Source: Oikopleura dioica (taxonomy: Eukaryota > Chordata > Appendicularia > Copelata > Oikopleuridae). From it: a DNA stretch of 64,000 bases. Where the stretch lies: contig OU015567.1 in assembly GCA_907165135.1 (NCBI GenBank), positions 7,569,001-7,633,000 on the forward strand, written 5' to 3'. Each line of letters opens with the position of its first letter. Positions within the stretch are counted from its first letter, which is position 1. This document shows, one piece after another, positions 1-9,048 of this stretch. The notes below the pieces were generated by a model. That model worked only from the letters and a program-made list of their open reading frames with translations, did not search any database and was not told the origin of the DNA. The translations under genes were made by a program, and so were the position numbers.

Positions 1-1175
1 TCGATTCGGGAGTCAGTAACTTTCGTGACTGTTCGACCCTTCTAAAGCGAATTCTGGAGCTTTTACTGAATAAGTGCTTGTATGTCAAAACTGGTCCACG
101 TGATGGTTGACGTAAGCTGCTCGATGGTTTCATAAACGCAAGCAGCGATTTCGCTTTCAGCCTAAAAGGATTGCGCGACCGTCAAAAGAATACGCGTTCG
201 AGCGCGTGCCAAACGGGCCCATAATTTACCACCTCACTCTATAAATATTCACCACTAAGGCTCACCATAATTGCACAAAGACTAATTGGCTAAGTTCCTG
301 CCCGGCGGAAATCTTGTCTTTTTTCATGAACAAAAAAAAACGAAATTGAATCAATTTGTCACGTGATCAAAAGTAAAAAAAGGCTGTTTATCCTGACATA
401 CTTGAAGTTCCATTTTTACCGTATTAGAGAAACGATTTTAGAAAAATTGAGGCGGGAAAATGATTGAATGCTAAGTGTCCCGATAGCGTCCGATAAGAAA
501 ACCTTATGAACAGATTACGAATCGACACGTAATTATTACCCTACTTATTAGACCCTGATGGAGCTTCGCCCGATTTCCTCACCATCCTTCCTCTTTTTTT
601 TTTCACTGGAAAAGCCGCACTTATGCACATTTGGGCACCACAAGCAGCTGAAAAGCAAGCCATTCTAAAAGTTGCCAACGTGTGTATTATGCCATATTTC
701 TCGAAATTTTATTTGAATTTTAATTCAACTAGAGGCGTACCAGATAGTCAATGGCATGCAATGTCAGTTAAGTTTATAGCAGGGAAAAGGGCTACAGAGA
801 AAGATGTCTTATTGGTAATATTGCACTTGGGCTCTTCCGTGAATGGAAATTTCTCCATCGATCTTTTTGCGGGTTAATCTCTTTGTCGCTTCGGATATAA
901 TGGCGAGAGCTTCAAAATTAACCTTTCCTTGTTTCTATGAGAAAACGAGATCTTCTGTTCATCGGCAATAGCAATCTTTGCGCGGCAAATTTCCGTTCCT
1001 ACAAAATTGATTTTACAACAGTAAAAAACGGCGCGATCCCCTTAAATTCTCTAGCATCTAATCTGGCCAAAGAATATTTGGCGCTCTCGCTAAATGCTTG
1101 GTGGCTGCACTCATGATGCAACTCGACATTGCTTTTAAAATTGCGACTGTTTTGAATCTCTAAACTATCTCCAAA
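1..1175. other. No recognisable gene; 3' flank of the next gene
   Basis: AT-rich sequence downstream of the minus-strand gene that ends at 1176. Short open frames exist, for example 623-877 on the plus strand, but none shows a recognisable domain or exon-like splice sites. I see no RNA gene or repeat family here. Confidence 0.5.
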
Positions 1176-4100
1176 TCACTCAACCAAAATACCGTGAAGT
1201 GAATTAGAAAGATGAACTAAAATTCCAGTTTCTCTGAAGCTGATTCTCTTCATGTTCCTGCTTTCGGTTTCAAACTTGGCTGCAAAGAACCCCGGGTTCA
1301 ATATTATTTCTCGCAAGATTACCGTCGTTTCCGTCTTCTTGAATAATCTTCACCACGAATTCGCCACTAATCTCCTCATCTGCGTCTTCACAAATCTGAA
1401 TTTTAATTTATCTCAGCCTTTCTGAGCCGGATGAAATTCTGTTTTGACTTGACGAACGCGGAAAAATATTCACCATCGTTTTAAATGGCCAGGTTACGTA
1501 GTGCCTCCTTTTTTAACCAAAAGAGTTCATCCTATCAAAATATTTTATATCTCTTCTTACAATTTAAAACCATCAATAGCCAGCTTACCATGAACTCAGC
1601 TCTATCAAAATGGACAAATCCAAAGTTATTTTCCGGGTCAATTTTTCCTCGTCCTAGTTCCAAGCTGGGCTCGGCAACCTGAGTAGAAAACCTGAGTCTG
1701 GCTCTGAAAGAGCTAAAATGAAAAGCAGCGTAGCGGCTTTTCAAAAAGAAGCCGCAAAGCGGCTTCGCCAGAAGTTTAAGGAAAATTTATGTGATTTATT
1801 TGCAAAGTCGCTTCGCGGCTTCGTTTGTATAAAAGCCGCTACGCGGCTTTTCATTTTAGCTCTCCAGAGTCTGAATCAGGTTTTCTACTCAGGTTGCTGA
1901 GCCCAGGTTCCAAGACCTTTCCATTCTCGAGCTCTAGAATCGCCAAATACACTTCCTCCCCACTTTCATAGCCAGCTGTGTCGGTAGGAATGCCACATAG
2001 ATCGCGAAGGTAAAACTGAAAAAACTCAGGTTCATAAGAGTTTCTTAGAAATTTACAAATTCTAGCGCGCGTAAAATCGATTCTAAAATATGCTTTATCA
2101 AATAAAATCAATGAAAAAGAAGTCTGCAAAAATACCGAAAGGAAAAGCTAAAAATCACTGCAGCGAAAAATAATTACGAAACTCTCGTTGTTGGAGCATG
2201 TGTTACAAGAATCACATCAAAAATTTAATGAAAAAAGAAGAAAGAAAACCTGAAAAACTTTCTTCTTTTCCTTTCCTTCCTCTAACTCTTCCACAGAAAC
2301 AGGTTTTTTGAGGTCGATAAGACAGTGAATTCGACCGCCTTCCGGAGCCTTCAAATCAAACCACTCGTCCGTAACACCCTTGTTCCACAATTTCTTCAGG
2401 TTGATTTTCACTTTCCCAAGAGGTTCTTCTGAATATTCCTGCAGTTTGTCTTCCAGTGGCTTCTTTAGAATATCAGGAATGAGGTCTGTTTTCTCTTTGA
2501 TTTCTTCAACTTTTTTGTTCAAAAAACCAAAGGAGCTTTTTTCCTGGGCTCAAGAAAAGTTGGCTCGAAAACATGAATAGAAAACTTCAGTCACTGCTCG
2601 AAAAATCTTTAACGAAAAGCCGCGTAGCGGCTTTTGAATAAGAAGCCGCAAAGTGGCTTCGGAAAATCTTATTTTCAATCAATTTGCAATTTGCTTTGCG
2701 GCTTCGTTTTCAAAAAAGCCGCGATGCGGCTTTTTGCTAGAGATTTTTCAGACCCTGACTCAGGTTTTCTAAACAGGTTGCCCACGAAAAGCCTCATTAT
2801 GAAGTGGTTGACTTAATTCTCGAGCCCAATTCCTGCCCATAAATCCGCCGAAGCCTTTGTTGATTTTCTTGCCAAGTCCAAAAGGAAGACTTTCTATTTG
2901 CTCGGTCGGCAATTGCTCAACGATTTCGGGAACAAGTTTCTCGAAATCGTCCGAGTCGATGACTTCAAGTAGGAGCTGTGCATTCTTCCGAAACACCGAG
3001 AACACCTGTCAAGATTGAAGAGATTATTGAGACGTACGAAAACGTGTTGAATTTCCGATAAGAATGACTTGGTATAAAATTTGCTTCTTTCAACAAGGGC
3101 GCTCTTTCCAAGTTCTGGTAGATAAGATAAAGAAACTAATGGTACAAAGATCAAATCCAAGAAAGAAAGAAATTTACTAATTTTGAGCTCGGCAACCTGT
3201 GTAGGAAACCTGAGCCAGGGTCTGAAAAAGCAAAGAAAAGCCGCGTAGCGGCTTTTTAAAACGAAGCCGCAAAGCGGCTTTGCCAAAATTTTAAGATTGA
3301 TTGAAGTTGTAACATTTGCTACACCGCTTTTCATTCAGACCCTGACTCAGGTTTTCTTCAAAAATTGCCGACCCTAGATCTTGGTTGTCTTACATATTTA
3401 GCCCAGGGACTCCCTGGCAGGGAGGACAATGCTAACCACTCCTCGGTTCTGGGAAAAGTGATAGAACTGATCATTTTAATTGCTACTTTGAGGACATATA
3501 TTATGATAATTACGCAAGATCAACTTAAATTTAGAATGCACGTGTCTAGCCATTGGAAAAACCCGCTACTCATAGTTCATCGATTATGGAAATGCAACGC
3601 AAATGACAAAGGCGAGAGGCGCAATTATGCTTACCGTCTTGAAGTCCCACGTTGGGTTCAGCTCGTTTTTGATCACTGGAGTTCTATTTTTTGGGATTGG
3701 CGGAAAGAAAAAATGAAGTATTTATCAAAATTTCACTTTGGATTTTAAAAGTCACTTTTGGTGAAAAAAATGCGGGCTTTTGGTCGTTTCCTATTTCGAA
3801 ATTACTACAGGAAGGGTTTATTAGATCATGTAAGTATCTCGAAAATTGCTCCCTTCGCCTAAACAATTGAAGGCTGCTTTAGAAGGTGTTTGATTGATCC
3901 GCGGCGCTCCTCAATGTCTTGAGTATGTTGTTTGACTCGGGTATTTTTAGCTGCTTGGAGGTGCACCTGTTACCCGGCCGCCTGTAAAAAATGTGTTCCG
4001 TTAATCCCTGCCTGGCTTGATTCCGCGGGTCTAAATAGACTTTCACAAAAGGGTCCGAAGCGCCTTGCCCAGGTGTCTGAAATATTTCTTGAAGAAAAAG

Positions 4101-6206
4101 TGAAGTCAGTCAAGAATTTCTCGATTTCAAAATTGATGAATTAACCCAGCTACAAATTAAGAATCGCATAAATTTTTGTTAGCGCTTTATCACCGATTCC
4201 GATCTCGCACCTAAAATGACCCCTTTCGTCTGGAAGCCACAAGGTCGGCAGAAATTTATGAATCGAATTTATACAACCGGAGCGGGTTGGTGCCCGAGCT
4301 CTAAGCAAAACTCAGCTTTGTTAGGACACGTGCACCTGCTCCCGGGCTGAGCATGAGCTGGAGCTGGATTCATTCAAAAGAGGATTGATAGACTCACGCT
4401 GTCCAGATCAGGCAAATCAGCTGCTTCCAGCACGTTAACGGCAACGATTCTAGCCGGCAACGGGAATTTGTAGACTAAACACGCACATTTCAAAATATAC
4501 CAGATATAGAATAAGCTCAAATAAATCTTTCAGCTGAATATTTTCTGACTAAAAAACTTACCGGAGGGATCTTTATTGGCTGATTTAGGGGTTAAAAAGC
4601 ATCATTATTTCCTGACCTCGGCAACGTGAGTAGAAAACCTGAGTCAGGGTTCTAAAAGAGTAAAATCAAAAGCCGCACAGCGGCTTTTAAACGAAGCCGC
4701 GAAGCGGCTTCGCCAAAGTTTCCAACTTAATGAACTATTTTAACCAGCGAAGCCGCTTCGCGGCTTCGTAAAAGCGCTACGCGGCTTTTCAGTTTACTCT
4801 TTAAGAACCCAGACTCAGGTTTTCTAGTCAGATTGCCGAGCCCAGATTTCTGCAATTAGTAAAAAATTCTTAATTTTAACCCATTTCTAGCGGAATAACC
4901 ATCCTTTCAGGCTCCAAGAGTTGCGTCGCTATCGCGTCTTTAAGTGCCTTCTTTACGTTTTTGTGAATAAAGGGTTGATTAGCGATCGCAGCCGACTGAA
5001 AAAGCGAAAAAGTGAAGTGACGTAAGCGGGGAAGGCTTTTAATACGGCGAGTACTAACCTTTGTCAATTTGAAATCCACGTCGGGCGCTTCTGTGAAGTA
5101 ACACACGATCGCAGAAATGAATGGAACTGTCGACGTGAGGTCTTTAAACTCGATCTTTTCGACCTGTTACGAACGCGGCTGCTTTTTAACCCGCCCACCT
5201 GCATTGGCCCTTTGAAGGTCAGATTTTTGACGCCAAAGGAAAGGTTCGCCATGGCTGTGCCGACTTCAATCGCGAATGTGGCATCTCCATCGTAGTCGAC
5301 GTCAACTTCTAGCGCGATGTTGTCTTTTCCGATTTCGATGATTCTAGCTTCAGATTTTCAAACATTCTTGAGTCTGGGCTCGGCAACTCGTATCGAAAAC
5401 CTGACTCAGGGTCGGAGAAATCTTAATGAAAAGCCGCGTAGCGGCTTTTAAACGAAGCCGCGGAGCGGCTTTGCAAAAATTATTTTCTAAGCTATTTGAA
5501 AAAGCCTATTTCTAAATTCTAGCGAAGCGGCTTTTCATTTAACATCTCTCAGCTCCTCAGGTTTTAGACACAGGTTGCTGAGCCCAGGCCCGATAATTGT
5601 CGTATATTTTGAAAATCTGATCCTTGGGTTGGTGATTTTCGGCACAGCTGATCCCATGGACGACTCAGTGAACCGGAAGAAGTTCATGAAGGAACTAGTG
5701 TTCTAGGGTCCGCTATCAGCTCTTCCGTTTTATCACTTATGTTCAAAAAGGCTTCTGTATTCGGAAGCAGATAACGTGAACAGCCACGTTGGATTTCGCA
5801 GCGGTAGAATTTTTAAAAAGCCAAAATTTCATAGAGTTAGGAAATTTGATTATTTTTGGAGAATTTAAATTAGCCCCCAAGAATGGCATGCGTATTAAAA
5901 TGAGCTCTCCAACTCAGCTCTTTTAAACTGCAGGTTGAATAAGAAATTTTTCTTTTACCAAAGTCTGAGAAAAAGCAATGACCGGAAAAGAATTTTTCGA
6001 CTACAGTAAACAAAGTAGTAATTAACGTTTTTCCTTAATTGCTGAAGAACAAAACGGACCCAAAGCCTGAAATCAAAGCTGCCACTAATTGAACTAGTGA
6101 TACAGCCCAACAGCTCACTCTGTATGTATTTTGCCGCGTGTGGCCAAATCGAGCTCATTATCCCACCCATCAGATCACCCGTGAAATCTCCGGCGAGCTC
6201 TTCCAT
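1176..6206 (-). CDS. Extended-synaptotagmin-like protein (SMP + C2 domains), multi-exon
   Basis: Predicted lipid-transfer/tether protein of ER contact sites. Exons that keep phase (minus strand): 6206-6060, 5702-5618, 5347-5199, 5163-5059, 4995-4881, 4474-4398, 3683-3635, 3005-2775, 2543-2250, 2015-1589 (interrupted by a MITE), 1395-1323 and 1279-1176 (stop). The first exons match the start of an SMP domain (IWPHAAKYIQSEL) and its core (FRFTESSMGSAVPKI, PFISAIVCYFTEAPDVDFKL, ending LEPERMVIPLEM). A C2 domain follows (FPLPARIVAVNVLEAADLP, KNELNPTWDF, TDEWFDLKAPEGGRIH). The C2 domain carries an extra helical stretch of roughly 70 residues before its last strands. The exon expected to hold the SDPY-type loop, between 4398 and 3683, was not pinned down, and a start upstream of 6206 coding for the ER membrane hairpin is possible. 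MITE copies 1-5 all lie within the gene. Confidence 0.72.
1665..1906. mobile_element. hAT-like foldback MITE, copy 1, with 8-bp TSD, inside a coding exon
   Basis: The 242-bp element begins CTGGGCTCGGCAACCTG and ends with its near inverted complement. It is flanked by perfect direct repeats GTTCCAAG (1657-1664 and 1907-1914). Inside are nested palindromes of the type AAGCCGCGTAGCGGCTT and GAAGCCGCAAAGCGGCTTC, so the whole element can fold back. An 8-bp duplication and short TIRs fit a non-autonomous hAT element. Removing the element plus one TSD copy restores a continuous minus-strand reading frame (VLE then LGRGKIDPENNFGF), so it sits in an exon of the synaptotagmin-like gene. Confidence 0.85.
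2544..2790. mobile_element. hAT-like foldback MITE, copy 2 (degenerate)
   Basis: The left side shows CTGGGCTC followed by a short insertion and a diverged TIR. The right side shows ACCCTGACTCAGGTTTTCTA and GGTTGCCC. The core holds the family palindromes AAGCCGCGTAGCGGCTT and GAAGCCGCAAAGTGGCTTC. No clean TSD is seen. It lies between exons 3005-2775 and 2543-2250 of the synaptotagmin-like gene and appears to supply both splice sites of that intron (minus-strand donor GTTTAG at 2774, acceptor CCCAG ending at 2544). Confidence 0.75.
3186..3374. mobile_element. hAT-like foldback MITE, copy 3 (shortened)
   Basis: TIR GAGCTCGGCAACCTGTGTAG on the left and its diverged complement ending ATTGCCGACCCTA on the right, with the family core palindromes GCCGCGTAGCGGC and GAAGCCGCAAAGCGGCTT. 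The second half of the core is partly deleted. It lies in the intron between exons 3683-3635 and 3005-2775 of the synaptotagmin-like gene. No TSD is recognisable. Confidence 0.75.
4616..4836. mobile_element. hAT-like foldback MITE, copy 4
   Basis: TIR GACCTCGGCAACGTGAGTAG on the left and its complement ending GATTGCCGAGCCCAG on the right, with two nested AAGCCGC/GCGGCTT palindromes in the core. Flanks share only ATTTC, so any duplication has decayed. It lies inside a GT-AG intron of the synaptotagmin-like gene (donor at 4880, acceptor ending at 4475). Confidence 0.8.
5384..5586. mobile_element. hAT-like foldback MITE, copy 5
   Basis: Begins CTGGGCTCGGCAACTCG and ends CAGGTTGCTGAGCCCAG, with the family palindromes inside. 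No matching 8-bp flanks. A further perfect 12-bp inverted pair, CAGATTTTCAAA and its complement (about 5352-5363 and 5608-5619), encloses it. It lies in an intron of the synaptotagmin-like gene whose reading-frame-compatible borders are GA-AG (5348-5617, minus strand). Confidence 0.78.
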
Positions 6207-7427
6207 CCTCAAATATCCTCCTCACGGTTTACTCTTAATTTGTTCTTTCAAATTTGATGACTAGATTTATTGTGAACTTGAGCCAGAAGGACTCAAAGAA
6301 CAGCTGACGGTGGTGGATTAGCATCTCTCTTTCTCTTTAGCATTTTAAAAGACTATTTTTTGGGAACAAAAAGTTACGAGAAAAAAGTTATAGCAGCTTC
6401 TTTTATTGATACTTTTATTGACTTTTTCTTGATAAAAACTCTGTCTTCTGAGTCATTAAAAGCACAATTTCACTATTTCAAATGAAAGCAGTTTCAGTTA
6501 ACGACCCGCAATTCGTTGAAAATTTGATTCATTTATTTTTTAACGAGAGTGCTCTTTTTGCCCGTTCATTTGAAAAGTTGTTGCATAACATACTACCGGT
6601 ATTTACTGCTATTTCCGGTAAATAAGAGTTGATGCAATCAATTTCAAAATTGAGTTTTGAAAATTGGGGAGCAGAGATTTTTGATAAAACCCACAAAGAG
6701 GTCTCTCAGCGGGTAATCACATCAGAGGCGAAATAATCCCAGCCCGATGGAATTTCCAAATTTGATAATTTCTCCGCCTTTTCGCAAAAAATGGAACAAC
6801 TTTGGAGAAGGTGGGGAGTTAGAGGCGCGTGTGACCGAATCCTGTTTGAATGTGACCACCAAATCAGGCGGGATCACCCGCTGAGCCCCCTTATACGGTC
6901 GTGATAAGCAGCAGGGCGAGAGAGCGCCTGATCAAATGAGTTTTCACGCACTTGAAAAGCGAGAAAACCATGTTCTCAGATAAACAAACGGAGTTTTTCT
7001 AACTTCGGTTTGATTTTCGAATATCACGATTTTGGAAATCACATCAAAAACCTTGTCTCTCTATTCCCTAGCTGTGATAAAGAGGTCCATTCGTGAGTGT
7101 CTGCAAATGGAAGTCTTATCAAATAGAACATAAAGAAACGCAACGTGTATACTTTCGAAGCCGCCAATTTTTGGCTGAACGAAATTCTGGCAAAAGTCAC
7201 CCCAGCTGGGGGATCAATCGTCGGGGAGTTAATAATTTCGCAAAATAAAAATGCTGCATGTAACTTACTAGTAGATGACACGTGATATAGAGCTTTAAAA
7301 ACGCCATTTTGTAATCATCGGCCATTTGAAATCGTCTATCACGTGTTTCTCGTAATCCTCTAAAAGTTCAACGCAAAAAACTTTCGCTCTCTTGAGTAAT
7401 TACTCGTCAGAAATCTCAATAGAATGT
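6207..7427. other. Intergenic; no supported gene
   Basis: AT-rich sequence between the start of the synaptotagmin-like gene and the 3' end of the next minus-strand gene. It probably holds the promoter, and possibly an unrecognised first exon, of the synaptotagmin-like gene. No TATA-like or repeat feature stood out. Confidence 0.4.
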
Positions 7428-9048
7428 CTAATTGGCCTCGTCATGAGTAGTCATGAGCATCGTTTTTACAAGTTTCGGCAATCGACCCTCACTTTTTTTG
7501 GACAAAGAGAGATCGACTGGGCTTGGCAACCTGTGTAGAAAACCTAAGTCAGCCTTTGGAGAGCTAAAATGAAAAGCCGCGTAGCGGCTTTCTAAAAACA
7601 AAGCCGCAAAGCGGCTTCGCAACACCATTACTCTTATCTATTTTGAAATATTAGCGAAGCCGCTTTGCGGCTTCGTTTTTTAAAAAGCCGCTGCGCGGCT
7701 TTTCATTTTAGCATTTCAAAACCTGACTCAGGTTTTCTACACAGTCAGCCGACCCCAGGAGATCGATAGTGCAGTTAGAGTTCTGCTCAAATTTTCGTCA
7801 TGAAATCGAAATCGAAAGGACGTCGCCGGCTGACCGGAAGATGATTTCATTATGAATAAAATTTGCGAATGAATGAGATGGCTAGACCGCAGCATTGGCA
7901 CCTTGACGGGGCCACATAAGGCTTTGCTCCAAAAATGTCGCTAAATGTGACGCCTGGCTTATTTTTTTCGCTCCTCCAGAATTTCAACTTGAGTTGAAAT
8001 TGGCGAGCAAGTATTGCTATTAGGTAGATAATGATGGGTCTATTTCGAAGTTCGATTGATTCGCTCGCTTCAAACGTGAGGAGCGGCTTACAAGGTTAGT
8101 TACAGTAGTTAGAATCGATTTGGACTGATTGCCGGTTCAATTGAGAGTGAGAGTTTTCAATATTTAGAAATTTTCGCACCACGTTTTTTGAAAGAAGCAG
8201 TTACAAAAATGCAAGAGTCTACGTGCCACTGTGTACAAATGTGCAAAAAGTGGATCCGCATATCCCGCCGCTTTCAACCACGGAAAAGGAAATACAGCAA
8301 GTGGCAACAGTAAACGCCGGCCATGGCTTTGTTTTTGAACTACGTGACACCGTTTTTATATATTTGATTTTTGAGACGATTGGCCTTGAACGAACCCGCC
8401 TGGAAATAGAATAAGATGGCAGACAAGTTCGACTAGACTAGTCAAAACTTATTTCCGACATTTGCTTAATCTACTGGGCGGCGTAAAATCTCGATTTACT
8501 TAGATTGAGCTCTCGGTCATTGCCAAGCCGAATCAAGTTATTTCTGAGGCTGGAGTGCGGTTATCGGAGCCGGAAATCCGACGTGTTTTGTTTGGTCGAG
8601 TTGTTCTCTGAGAACAGCGAGTTGTCGATGAAGATGTTTTAGATCCTCTCCGCTTACTTCCTGGCGAGAAGCTCTCTTGCGCAATTGCCAGATTTTCTAG
8701 TTCCTCCGATAGCTACATAATTCTACGTTTCCCCTCTTACTTGTTTGAACAATTGAGAAGCCTTTAATGCTGTAAGAGCCATTCTTTGCCCCGCTGGGCT
8801 CGGCAACCTGTGTAAAAACCTTAGTCAGGGTTCAAAGAGAAAATGAAAAGCCGCGAAGCGGCATTTTATATACGAAGCCGCAAAGCGGCTTCGCCAATAT
8901 TCTAAAATAGATAAGAGTGATTGTGTTGCGAAGCCGCTCTGCGGCTTCGTTTTAAAAGCCGCTTCGCGGCTTTTCATTTTAGCTCTTTGGACCCTGACTC
9001 AGGTTTTCTACACAGGTTCCCGAGTGGATATTTGGAGAAGGACTCGTT
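7428..9048 (-). CDS. Multi-exon gene of unknown product, carrying two MITE insertions
   Basis: Product not recognised. Exon-like open blocks with splice sites on the minus strand: 9048-9014, 8793-8741, 8712-8658, roughly 7960-7902 and 7782-7428 (stop TAG at 7428-7430). They encode short stretches such as NGSYSIKGFSIVQ, PGVTFSDIFGAKPYVAP and the C-terminal SEGRLPKLVKTMLMTTHDEA. MITE copy 7 separates the first two blocks and MITE copy 6 splits the last one. With both removed at element-borne splice sites the frame stays open. The 5' end of the gene and the linkage of all blocks into one gene are inferred. Splice phase was checked only for neighbouring blocks. Confidence 0.4.
7517..7758. mobile_element. 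hAT-like foldback MITE, copy 6, with perfect 8-bp TSD
   Basis: 242 bp, from CTGGGCTTGGCAACCTGTG to CAGTCAGCCGACCCCAG, flanked by identical GAGATCGA repeats (7509-7516 and 7759-7766). The core carries two nested palindromes of the AAGCCGCGTAGCGGCTT and GAAGCCGCAAAGCGGCTTC type. Copy 1 has the same length. Removing element plus one TSD joins minus-strand sequence into an open frame running to a stop at 7428. Confidence 0.88.
8794..9019. mobile_element. hAT-like foldback MITE, copy 7 (right terminus eroded)
   Basis: Begins CTGGGCTCGGCAACCTGTG, has the family core palindromes and ends ACACAGGTTCCCGAG without the terminal CCCAG, so the duplication can no longer be seen. It separates two exon-like blocks of the minus-strand gene of unknown product. 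Minus-strand GTGTAG (9013) and CCCAG (ending 8794) would serve as splice sites. Confidence 0.8.

Noticed and set aside
1665-9019. GCCGC palindromes read as bacterial REP elements, terminators or CRISPR repeats
   Set aside because: They are internal parts of one TIR-bounded element with 8-bp target duplications in a eukaryotic, intron-rich context; there is no array of unique spacers.
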